Part shown: one piece after another, positions 1-11,304 of the stretch
How the letters are laid out: every line of letters begins with the position of its first letter
How positions within the stretch are numbered: position 1 is the first letter of the stretch
NCBI GenBank assembly: GCA_028564675.1
Contig: JAOVVO010000058.1
Span: 143,863 to 207,862, forward strand
Direction of reading: 5' to 3'
DNA length: 64,000 nt
From: Onchocerca lupi
Taxonomy: Eukaryota; Nematoda; Chromadorea; Rhabditida; Onchocercidae
Program-made: the position numbers and the translations under genes
The notes under the pieces: generated by a model
Told to the model about the DNA's origin: nothing
What the model saw: the letters and a program-made list of their open reading frames with translations, nothing else
The model's database searches: none

Positions 1-330
1 ACTCCAAAAAAAATTTGCATTTATTAAATACATTATTTTCTTGTTGTACGGCTATAAAATTATTATCTTGAATAATGTATAAGCAATTTGTAAACTACAG
101 AAGATTAATGATACTAATTGATCTGAGGATGAATTGATAAGCTTGTGCTCAATATCTCATTGCACAGCATACCTAAGTAATATTTTTTGTTTCCGCATGA
201 TACTTACGTTTATTAATCCTCAACTTCAGTCTATTAATCCTCAACTTCATTCATCCTTCCAATCTATCGAGTTTACTTCCTCAAATTGTCAAATCTTATT
301 TTAACATTGCATTAATTTTCTTTTTTATAG

Positions 331-1482
331 TTCATGAATGTGCTGATTTTCTTCTTCGAATCGCTTTACTTTTATATGCCGCATATTTGGGTTCTGTTTA
401 CGTTAATATTATTTGAAGGATTATTCGGCGGTTCATCTTATGTCAATACATTTATTCATATACACAATTTCGTACGTTTGGAACTATTTATTTGTATTTT
501 TTTAATCGCATATATATAAGTATAGCGAGTCAGAAAGTCGTTAACAACGATTTTGAAGAATCGTGTCCTTCATCCTCCCTCCAAATCTATTAAATGAAAA
601 ATTTTCTTTTCAATTCTTCATTCTCAATTTCTTTATAGTGAAAAGGTCGCATTACTATTATTTGTTTCAAATTTGTAAAATAATAGCACATGATAACAAG
701 AAGTTGAAAAATATGAAGAAAATAGAAAAAATCATAATAAAAACGAGATATAAAATACTCTTCACTACAACTATCACCAGCAAACATACAAATAACTAAC
801 AAATAAAAAAATCTGCAATTGAACTAAAACAGGTGCATAAAAAACCAAAAAAGTATAACCACAACAATCCTGCTGATCAAAATTAATAAAAATCAAATGA
901 CTTGACTTATTTCATAAACAACAAACTCCTAAAAAAAAACCTAATCATATGGACATAAGGCAAATAATGCAACCACTACCACCAGAAAAAAGCAAAATCC
1001 AATCCAAGATACAGTGCTCAAAGCAATAATTTTCTTAGCATCCCTGTCAACCACAGCACAAAAACCAGAAAAAAATCACAGTAAAAAAACCAATATAAAA
1101 AACAAAAGATGAAACATCAGAATTTAAAGAAACACAGACATATACTATGTAACCAAGCATAGTATCCACGAGAGAAAAAGACAATATGATATTCCGTTAT
1201 CAATTGAGGTTTTAAGTTCATGTTTTGCACTGCTGTGGGACTTGCAGAAAAGAAAGTAAATAACTGACAACTGAGAACTGTTTTTTGGAAAATTCAAATC
1301 AATTAATCGAATTCATAATAAATTGCAAAAGAAATTTTTAGGCGAAACCAGATGTTCGCGAATTTTCAATGTCTATCAGTTCATTGGGTGACGCCATTGG
1401 AATTGTCATTGCAGGATTCGCTTCCATTCCAATTTATAATTATGTATGTGGGACAAATCTACCCGCACATATCACAGGTTGA
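331..1482 (+). CDS. cln-3: CLN3/battenin homologue, last two exons (5' end outside window)
   Basis: Exons 331..471 and 1342..1482, both phase 0, TAG/TTC acceptor at 330, GTACGT donor at 472, TTTTTAG acceptor at 1341, TGA at 1480. The first exon encodes a membrane segment ending in LFEGLFGGSSYVNTF, matching the conserved CLN3 block FEGLxGGxxYVNTF. The second begins AKPDVREFSMSISSLGDAIG and continues into a second hydrophobic segment (GIVIAGFASIPIYNYVC), matching the REFSM..SD.xGI end of CLN3. CLN3 is a multi-pass lysosomal/endosomal membrane protein whose loss in humans causes juvenile Batten disease. Only the C-terminal about 93 residues are here; no further exon is visible in bases 1-330. 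The tail ends HITG, so the C-terminal CaaX-type prenylation motif of the vertebrate protein is absent. Family call is confident; the exact termini are inferred. Confidence 0.9.
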
Positions 1483-1721
1483 GAATCTTATCAGTACCTA
1501 TTCTATTTGATTCTAATTAAGTAATATTGTTAACATTTCCCTTATTTGTTCATCCACTTTTTTTGTACAATTTTTCAAGTATATCTCTTGTTCCCTTTTT
1601 GCATCCTTGCATTGCATTTCACGTAATTTCAAAAATTTTTTATGATTAAAATCATAAAAAACTCCACAAAATCTCCCAACAATTCAAATAAATTCTGTAT
1701 GGAGACTAGGCAAATTTGTCA

Positions 1722-1769
1722 TTATCATCTCATCGAAGAAAATTAAAACTTACTTCGATGAGATGATAA
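1722..1769. repeat. Perfect 17-bp inverted repeat (hairpin) downstream of cln-3
   Basis: TTATCATCTCATCGAAG at 1722-1738 is the exact reverse complement of 1753-1769, separated by a 14-base A-rich loop. It lies about 240 bp after the cln-3 stop, so it could be in the 3' UTR or just downstream. No family recognised. Confidence 0.85.
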
Positions 1770-2447
1770 AAAATCGAAAATCACTGTGAAAATAAGAATG
1801 TTAAAGATATATTCAAATAATTCCAAGCAATTCTGAATGCTTGGATCGTTTCTTGGTTGATAAGAAATAGGCTACAATTAATCTGATCAATGCATAGACA
1901 GAAAAAAGGATACAATTGCTGTTATTGTGGTCTCGCTTGAAAGGGATCATGTGAGACTAACTAATTTAGCTACATGGACGATCTTATGCAAAAGTTAAAG
2001 AAATTTTATAATTAATTAAGAATTCTCAACATAGAAACAAGCAAATGAAGGGAGGAGAGAATATTAAGTTTAATAAAATGCATGAAGACGAACAATCTGC
2101 ATATCATATAACAGGTAACGAATATGCTAAATTATAATGCGAACAATTTTTCACAATTCCGATGCATTGCTCTCATATTAAATTCTATGCCTAACTAATG
2201 GAAATATGGAAAAAAAAAATTAATTTATGATTTATTCATAGCCATTTTCACTCTTCACCTAATTTGCTTTACAAAATTCTCTCTATAGAAATAAAAAGTG
2301 GTCGTGACAGAAATAATCTTAAAATAAGGTCTAAATGATCCTGAATGGTTTTAAAACATAAGGAAATTAAGAACTTCTAGAAAACAGATAATTTTCGGAC
2401 AAATATAAAGATTCATCTTTCTCCCTTTCTTTGTAAAACAATAAGCC

Positions 2448-4210
2448 TCATTCCTTTTCTGTAGTGGATTCGGCAGCCTTTTTCATGCAACGGCGAGCAC
2501 GAGTAGGCTGCTTCTTTGGTGCCATCAGAAGATTACCACAATACTTCAAATATATTCTCGGTGAGTTCACTGGAGTTTGGAAGTTATTTGACTTGTTCTG
2601 ATAACTTGGAACTGCAACGGGAATCTGTTCATCCAGTTCATCGGCTGCTACGTCATCTCCGGATATATCTTTCATAAAGCGATTCTGTTCTTGATTATTT
2701 AAAATATTTCGAGCTGTTCCGACAGAATTTTGTGGCGTCTTATTTGAAGTTTGCTTTACAATGTTTGGAGCGTTCGGAATCACTGAAGAAGTGCCAACAG
2801 AAGCAGTGCCCGGAAGTAATGAAGTTGTTGGAATATGTTGACTGCTGACTGCCGAAAAATGCTGATTGCCAAAAATAGTGGAAAGTGACAGCTCTGTAGC
2901 ATCCGATGCTCTTTGAACTATCTTAGAATCATTGTTTTGGCCGATATTCTGAAACGAATAGCATAATAAAAAAACTGTACATGATATGAAATGAATTTAT
3001 TTACAACTAGTTGGAGGTCACGCACTGCCACAACGCGTATCAGATCTAGCTCCTAAGTAAAAAATAAAAGTGTAAATGTTCATTCGTTCAAAATCTTAAA
3101 TCTCCGAAAGTTCTTACCGATTGCTCTGAAATTTTGACACAACAGAGTCCTGTTTGAAGCTGATCTATTGTTTCTCGTTGATCGTTCGCCGATGCCCGTT
3201 CATCTTTAGTTTTATTTGTAGTTAATCGCTGCATTATTTTCGTTATGCGAGTACGACTACCTAAGTTATGAGACATTATTTGACTGAACTAAAGCAAGCC
3301 GATTGCACCCAAATTGTCCCCGGAAAAAACGGATTGCCTTCGAAATTGTCAACGTAGAAACTCCGAACTGAACTCGGATTGCTGTCTAATTTATACTGAT
3401 TCTACTCCAAAATTCAAACCTTATAAATCCTTTCGGGGCTCTTCCTCTTTTCCTGATCTACAATTTATCGCCTTATGATTGGTCGACCTTATTTTGTTTA
3501 TCTATTAATTGGAGCGTTTTGATGTTAAACATGTTTGTCCTTTTGGTAATAAACATGTTTATCGTTTTGGCGGCGAAATATTTATCTTTTGGGCGGTAAA
3601 CGTGTTTATCGCTTTGGTGCAAACAAGTTGATCGCTTTGGCGGGAAACATGTTTATCCTTTTGTTGGTAAACATGTTTGTCCTTTTGGTGTAAACATGTT
3701 GATCATTTTGACGATCAATATGTTTATTCTTAAGGAGAGCAAGAAATAGATATATCTATATAGAAAACGCGCTTATTCGAATGCAACGTTGTGTCAAAAT
3801 CAAAGCAATCGGTGAAGAACCTGCAACGTTGTGTCAACAGTAATAGGAAATATTTACATTATTGATATAGATTTATTAAAGTATCTCAGCTTCACAGCAA
3901 TCTAACATTTTGCATCTCTATTTAAACAAAATGAAAATATTCGAACAAGGAAACATTTTTTAGTACATACATTATTAATTTGCTGTTCAGCAACAGCGTT
4001 GCTGGCCGACTGTTCCGTTTCACATTCTTTCCGCTTTGTTGAATTTTCATTATGCTTAATTTTACGTTTATTCTGATCGCTTCGCTTATATCGTTCATTT
4101 TCCATTTCTTCTAGGCAACGATCGATTTGAACAATTTCAAAAGTTCCAAATGGTGATAGGAAAGACTGAAAACAGAGTGATGATGGAAAAATAAATGATA
4201 AAGAAGCCAT
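2448..4210 (-). CDS. Unrecognised basic Ser/Thr/Asn-rich protein
   Basis: I do not recognise the family. Well-supported exons are 3118..3276 (or to 3288), 3005..3052 and 2448..2948, with GTAAG and GTAAAT donors and TTAG/TTTCAG acceptors, all phase 0. They encode about 235 residues from the ATG at 3276. An upstream exon 3971..4210 (ATG at 4210 just after an in-frame TAA, GTATGT donor) can be joined in frame to an acceptor at 3289, giving about 319 residues. The upstream exon contains a Lys/Arg-rich helix (about residues 36-62). The long last exon is Ser/Thr/Asn/Gln-rich and ends with a basic stretch containing APKKQPTRARRCMKK. That composition suggests a nuclear or chromatin-associated protein, but this is only inference. 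No membrane segment or signal peptide is obvious, apart from a mildly hydrophobic N-terminus in the long model. The 5' intron carries the minisatellite described separately. If the upstream exon is wrong, the gene starts at 3276. Confidence 0.55.
3415..3731. repeat. Dispersed repeat copy 1, ending in a 24-bp minisatellite
   Basis: Bases 3415-3560 align with 22925-23078 (shared blocks such as CTTTTCCTGATCT, TCGCCTTATGA and GGAGCGTTTTGA). From about 3513 to 3729 the sequence is nine diverged tandem units of about 24 bp, consensus CTTTTGGYGGTAAACATGTT followed by TATC. Each unit has a core close to the palindrome AAACATGTTT. The element sits in the 5' intron or promoter of the unrecognised minus-strand gene. 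Confidence 0.8.
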
Positions 4211-7034
4211 TTAAAGACTATAACTAATCAATAATATCAGTCGATCAAATCACAATAGAAATGAATTCCTAGTCTAGAAGAAGACCAGAGGATGAATCAA
4301 ACCCATCTAAAAAAAAAAAAAAAGAAAACTCATTATGTACAGCATGTCACATTTCTCCTATCTTCCAAGAATTATATCGTTGTTCGATTAACAAAAAAAA
4401 AAAACAATGATAATGTATAAAAGCTTGATGCATAAAATAGAAGACATTTCCAGGTATGACGCTATTTGGCATGGGAAAAACAAAAAAAGAGAAAAATGAT
4501 AGAGTTAAATTTCTTCGTAAAAATATGATGGAGTTAAATTTTAGAGAAATATTCCATTAACCAAAAATACTTTCTTCAAAGAAGTGCTCATTTTGATGAC
4601 TTCACTCGTTGCGAAATTTAAAAACACTGCTAGCATTAATCAAAATAATCGATGGTAGGTCACATAAGTAGATCATAACAAAGAGCAGAAATATTCACAG
4701 GCTTCTGCTAAAACCTCTGTTCCTTATTTGAGATGTAGATCACAATTACAGAGCGGGAGATATTCATACGCTTTGGTTAAAAGCGTAAACAAAAATGAAA
4801 TGGGATGATGCAGTGAAGATTAGTACAATAAGCTATCGATTTTATCCATTGTCATTTGTTAATGACATAAGGAATAGAAGTGACTTGAACTCACTATGTA
4901 TTTCTTGGTAACAAATTTGACTGGATCTTCACAGATATAAAATCTTAATTTAATTAATTAATCCATTGTAATTGGTTATCTATAAGATCGCTAGCATTAA
5001 AAGCATAAAAAGAGGCAAAGAACTTCATTTCTCATTAGTTTTTAAAGTCAAAACTCATCGAACCCGAAATTCCTGGACGCGAAAGAGAAACACTTCTGAT
5101 ATTTCTCTATTTACGCCTTTGAATAAACGGAAAGGCGACATTTACAGATTTGAAATGCTTAACAGATTGGATTGGTTATGTGTGTGATAGCAAAAGAAAA
5201 AAAAGTGAATTGTAGCTAAATTGAATAGTCCTACGTAGTTGCAATATATGAAATCAAAAATACGAAGTGCGACAAAGGAAACTTTGTTATACCGCAACGC
5301 AAGATGAGATATTTACCTGAATGAGAAAAGATCTGCAGAAATGAGCAATAACTGCTAGCAACATCATAAACAAACTTGGGGGAATAAGGAGAAAAAAAGC
5401 GGGAAAAGGGTCAAAGGTGAAACAGAATGAAATATGAAGGATGCATCATTAACAGGGGTACCTGCTTACAAATTCCCTCCTAGTTGTAGACCTTCCCTCT
5501 TTTCCTCCCTCAACATGACCAACATATTGCAGAAATTGGTGAGTGCCTCATGAAGGATTTCTAGTTCGATAATAAATGATCATTCATTGAAGATAAATTG
5601 TTGCTACAATAAAATTAATTGTTTTGCTTCGAAATAGACTTTTGAATGAATTCGTTGTGAAAAACTGAAAAATTTAAAGGTGATCCAGCTGATGATTACA
5701 TAGCGTCAATAAAGATTGTTACCAAATCGTAAACAACTTTGACCGCCAATATCTGTCAATGACCTTAAAGTTTAATTCATCAGCAACAACATGCAGAACA
5801 TTGGAAACGGAATGAACAAAAAGAGTCTAATGGGAACATTCACGACCATAGAGAATATTACAAGTCTTTGTATTTTAGAGAAGGGATCAATGAATGGTTA
5901 AATCAAATAATAAATCCAATTTGGGAAATAAATGATGTGCTTCCTTAAAATTATCAATAAATTATGAGCCTTATTTGAGATCTTAGCTGAAGTTTTGGAA
6001 ACTAAGAACAGTTGGAATTTGAGAATTAGAAGAAATTTACAAGGGAAAAAGTAAGACAGAGCATTCTGGAAAGTTATTTGCCTAGGATATGAACCTATCC
6101 AATGGTTTAGAAGACGTTTCAAATATTTTTGGGAAAAAATTACATAAATAGAAAAGAATTTCTCTTTCCTCCTTTGATCAAATATCAGTAGGAAGTTATC
6201 TATGGAATATGGAAATGATGCTTTTCGAACTTTGAAACTCTCGAAATTTCAATCTGCGAAAAAAAAAATCCCAAGTTTGAGAACAAATCAGGCTTTTTCA
6301 TGATTCCCATTGTTTTCCTTTTGCATGTCATCTTTGTCCTTGGTGTGCTATTCATGAGCTTCTTAATTACTACTATAATAATCGAGACATTATTCGTTAG
6401 TTTTTGTCCTTCAACGACGGCAGCAATGCTTACATTTCAAGCCTTGTTGTCCACCACAAAATGTTGCGTGTGTTACGTCATCCATTATTCATTTGTAATG
6501 CCTTAAGACGTGAGATTTCATACCGTTCCTTCCTCCGAAACTTCATCGTCCAGAATCTTCGTCATCTATCGTTCTACATTGACGTCTTCATCGTTCCGAA
6601 TTTTTGTCATGTCGAATTTTCATTGTTCTGTATCGACAGATGCGATTTCAACCATCCAACCAAGATGCCACGGGATGAGATGAGAAATAGATAAGTCAAG
6701 GGGATAGTTATCCAATGAATTAAACTGCAGGGGAGTTGTGAAAACAAGAGAATGGTGGGACTTGTGATTTTACTAGAAATTGAGAGGATGAAAAGACCGC
6801 TGTAGTCGAAGAGAAGTATAAATCGATAAAATCTGCAACAAATGTTGTTACAATGACTTAAAATGCATGGAAAAAAACGAAAAAAATTCCACTGTTTCAG
6901 AGTTGTTAACGAGCTTTTTTATCCTTCATAGCGGAGCCTCATTGTTATTATCATTGAATGCACTTTTCTGATTCAAAGTCTTAGTTGATTTAAATTTGAT
7001 TTTTAATTAGTTACAGAAATATTTATTAATTATT
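4211..7034. other. Intergenic, no gene recognised
   Basis: I see no exon set with linked splice sites and protein-like composition. Open frames up to 96 codons (for example 6300-6694) are isolated and compositionally like the surrounding AT-rich DNA. Short A-runs at 4309-4324 and 4393-4406 are the only simple repeats. Confidence 0.6.
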
Positions 7035-9991
7035 ATGCCTACGTCACCTCTATTAAATCCCAACGAAGAACGTGTCGAGATTTTTTTAACAGAACTGATG
7101 AAAATCAATTCCTGTACTGGAAATGAAGGTATGACAAATATTTTCACTCATACAGCCTATGAATGTATTAGCTTTACTAAATTTATAGTAATTTTTGCTG
7201 AATTTGTTATGAAATGAAGGAAACTAAATAATTTTTGTGATTCTATTTTCTCTTTGCATACTTTCTACAGATTTTCTTCCGATTATTCTGCTAATTCAAA
7301 AATTTTAGAAGACCTGTCGGCGGCTTTAACAGTGTATTTCAAGGCAACCGGATGGCATGTTTTACGACAGCCGCTGAAAAGTGATCCAAAAAGACACAAT
7401 CTTTTGGTTACTAAAATTCCGTATAAAGCTCCGGGTTAGTTGCTAAAGATGCTAAAACTTCAGTCTTTTATAAACAAAATTTTCTGCTTTCAAGAGAGCA
7501 CTAGAAAGATTAATAGAATACAATTTTCAAAAAATGATGAAAGATTCATCGAAATCCCTTTAAATTCTTCATAATTTTCAAAAAGTGGCAAAAGAATTTC
7601 GATGAATTATACAATCTGAAGTAATTAATTCCTGCTACTTTAGCAGAATCAGCCACATAACATTTTTAAGGACCTCGATATCTGTTGAATACTCATATGG
7701 ATACAGTTCCACCCTATATTCCACCAACATACGATGGTACCAAGATAACAGGGAGAGGAGCAAATGATGCGAAAGGTTTGGGATATATCTTTTAAGTTAT
7801 ATAATTGCTTGCTTTGCATCTATTTCTTTTTTTTTTTTTCTCTCTCTCTCTATTTCTTCTTTTCTATCTATTTTCTAAATGCTTGTTTGTTTAATGTAAT
7901 AGATTCTAAGAAATAGATGTCTTACTGTTGAATATTCAAGAACCGTCCAAAATCTCGATCAAGTGTATCTGATTTGCACTGTTCGAATTCGAAATTTTTA
8001 CAGGACAGCTAGCAGCAATGATATTTGCTGCCCAAAAAATAGCGAAAGAGGATCCAGATCTTGCTGAAAACATTGGTTTATTGCTGGTTGTTAGTGAAGA
8101 ACTCGATCATATTGGCATGGTGGTATGTTTACTACAAAATATTCTCAAAATTCATGAATGACTTATAATTAAAATATTTTTTAATTCTTCATCTTTTCAA
8201 TCATTCCTTCATGAGCGAAAAAATTGGGGCGAGGAAAAGAAGGGAAGAATGGGAATTTAATCGATAAATGACAAGGAATATTAGAAATTTGTTAATTCAT
8301 CGTTCTGATTTGTGTTTTTCAGGAAGCAAATAATCTAGGATTGATTCCGGAATTTTTTATGATTGGTGAACCAACCGAATTAAAATTTGGTCGTTTACAG
8401 AAAGGAGCAGTGAAAGTAAGTCACACTATAAATTTTGGAAGAATGGATTTACTACTTTTCAGTGTTCGAAAGGATTTTATGATGCAAATTTCAGATATAA
8501 GTTTTTGATTTCAAAGTATTTCCTTGGTAAGAAGCTTATTGTCACTAGATTTTAAGTTGAGAAAAAGGTCTTTGACATCCATAAGATGCCGAAATTTCAG
8601 GAAAGTGATTCGTGGCGTCAGTAAGTTTTCTTGGTGCTGGTTGACACCCAAGTCTAGAATTACACTTTTTTAGACGGTAATATATATTAATTGCTCATTA
8701 AGTTACATAACTGACTCCAAGTTAGGAATGGTGGTAGGTTCAGTGAATTATGACTTACCTTATAGATTTTCAAGGATATACTTGAAAAATAACATCTTGC
8801 CATTAAACAGCTATGATAATTGATTGAACGATAACTATCTGCATATTCATGAAAATGAAAAATTGGGCATTGTCTTTCTTTTTTATTTTACCAGGCAAGT
8901 TAATTGTTTTTGTTCCAGTTTTCTGCTTTTGAAATGTTTTTCTCTTTTCAGGTAATATTAAAAGTTCATGGAAAAGCAGTACATTCTGGATATCCTCATT
9001 TGGGGGATAGTGCTATCGATAAACTACTGGATATTCTTCATGATATCCGAGCACACGATTGGCCATCAGACAAAACATTTGGTTTGCATTACTTATTATA
9101 TTTCTGTAATTTGAAGAATATAATTCGATATTCATTGATGTGTTCTAGATTCTGGTCATTTTTTCTTTTAGAATGTGGTATATAGTGCAATTAAGACAAT
9201 TACAAGATATTGTATTCAGTTCTTCTCAAATATATTTTCAAAAATATCGAAATCTGAACAATGATAGAGGATTGACACTGTAATTTATTTGAAAATGACC
9301 AGTTAATTTTGCTACAAATCACAGGACATTTTACAAATGAAAATACATTTTCAGGATCAACAACCGTCAATATTGGCCTTATATCAGGTGGTGAGGCGCT
9401 AAATGCATTAGCGGAACATGCTTCCGCAGCCATTTTCTTCCGTGTAACTACATCCACTGCTGATATTTTGAGACAACTGGAAACTATTGTTGATGGACGT
9501 GCTAAAATTGACCAGTCTTTTGGCAAAAATGAACCAATATTTCTCACAGGTATTCAACTTTTTGTCGAGACTCAAGACATATATAATCGATATTTTCAAA
9601 ATTATTGCACACTTTTTTATGTTCCGTACAATTAGAAAATATTGAAATATATTAATTACAAAATAAGTTTGATGAAATTTAGTTTTAAACTAAAATTTAA
9701 TTCAAGTTGTCCATATCATCCAAATTAACCTCTTATTTTTATTTTATGTTCATTTAAGGCTGCTTTTTTCTAGCTCCACCACCACCTTACGACTCAGAAG
9801 TGGTGGCATTCAATACGGATTTACCTTATTTCATAGCTCGTGATAAACTAAAAGCAGCATACTTATTTGGAGCAGGCTCAATCACGAATGCGCATTCTAA
9901 AGATGAACATATTCTTGTGGAAGATCTTAAAAAAGCGGTTGAAATTCATATTTCTATTTTCAAATTCACCCTGAAAGCTTCAAATATTTGA
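7035..9991 (+). CDS. M20-family metallopeptidase, ArgE/acetylornithine-deacetylase-like
   Basis: Eight exons: 7035..7128, 7271..7434, 7671..7775, 8004..8122, 8323..8415, 8952..9081, 9355..9549, 9774..9991; about 372 residues, the usual ArgE-like length. Metal-site motifs of the M20 clan are visible: NTHMDTVPP (H-x-D) and GRGANDAKGQ in exons 3-4, VVSEELDHIG (catalytic Glu-Glu) in exon 4, and a late His in FGAGSITNAHSKDE. Exons 5-7 (IGEPTELKFGRLQKGAVK, VHGKAVHSGYPHLG) are the dimerisation/lid domain with its conserved His. The protein should hydrolyse an N-acyl amino acid or small peptide amide in a dinuclear-zinc site; the substrate cannot be read from sequence. No signal peptide, so probably cytosolic. 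All junctions agree in phase except exon 1 to exon 2, which is off by one base. The last exon runs to TGA without the expected helix being split, so the C-terminus is tentative. Confidence 0.9.
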
Positions 9992-11304
9992 CTAAACAAA
10001 AATTGATTTTAGGAATTATAGGACCATCGACATTAGAAATCTGTCTTATAGTAAGAAAAAAAAGACTTATCTTAATTATTTGTTATGTTGCATTTTTGTC
10101 ATCTTCTCTTCTTAAATATTTTTCTACATGCTTTGAGAAATCATAATTATGCATTAATCATTTTTGCTCAAGATTTAGCTTCAAATAGAATGAAATTCAA
10201 TTCACATTCATTGGTACCGTTTCCTTTCGATTTAAATTTTAAATTGAAATTAATTTCGTAGACTACCTCATCACTTCTAGATTGCTTTTTAACGGTTAGA
10301 TTTAGTCTTTCATTCATTTTTGAATTATTTAACTCTAATATAAACCTCATTGTCTGTAATCAAATTTAATTATTTTATACTTGTTGTATTTCCATATTTA
10401 TCTTCCCAGTTTGGTTAGTTTGTCATTTTATAACAAACTCATTTGTTTGATTATAATACCTACTTAATTCCTCTGTTCTTTGGAAATGTTCTTGAAATAA
10501 AATTGAGCAAAAATCTTTCCGCAGTGGAATTTCTACTTTGTTGGTTCAAGTTAAAAATTTACTATCTCCGATCAAAAAGGTGAAAATTCACGGAGATAAA
10601 CAGATGCCTACCGTAAACAAAATATGCAACCTCTTTTACAGTTTAAAGCTATTTGTTATGTTCTTTAGTGAAAAGCCATTTCTATCAATGAATTTGATAG
10701 TAAATGAAAGCAGCTATCTGTGAAGACAAATCCATAAATTCATTTGATCACTGCGAATTTGCAATACGAAGAAAATGGGAAATCATTCGAAGATGATTAT
10801 AGCTAGTGAAGAATAATAAGTTAGATAAGATTAGACTTATGATCTAAGGTCAGCCGACTGAGGCATCAATGGAAATATTGATTTGTACAAATAGTTATTT
10901 TTAAAAGAATTTTTTTCTCGACTTTCGCCCAATTTACATTTTTGCCGTTGTCTGCTTATGACTCCTTATAACATTCAATAGCTGAGATAGGAGCATTTTC
11001 ATGGCCTGCATCTGATCATATCGTTGTTTTCATTGTCTTTAACAAAGTAGGCTAATTGAAAGAGACAAACGGATAAATCTCACTGCAAATATTAGTCTTG
11101 GAATTTGTAGTAAAAGACGCTAAATTTCCTACATTTTGTGAAAATATTCCGAAAATTTTTGATTTGATTAATATTCGGGAATGAATATATTGCTTCCGAA
11201 GACTTTCATTCGATAAAGCAAGTGTTGATATTGTAAAATTGAGAGCGAACTTGGAAAATAGGTTATTTTTTGCTAACACATATATATGTTTAAAATTTCA
11301 AGAT
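9992..11304. other. Intergenic gap between M20 peptidase and RWDD1 genes
   Basis: No gene recognised. The gap (1.3 kb) is much longer than the roughly 100 bp expected inside a nematode operon, so co-transcription of the two neighbours is not supported. Confidence 0.6.

Noticed and set aside
6300..6694. Overlapping open frames of 68 and 96 codons
   Set aside because: No splice-linked neighbours or motifs; the region has internally repetitive TTCATCGTTCCGAAT-like text that keeps frames open by chance.
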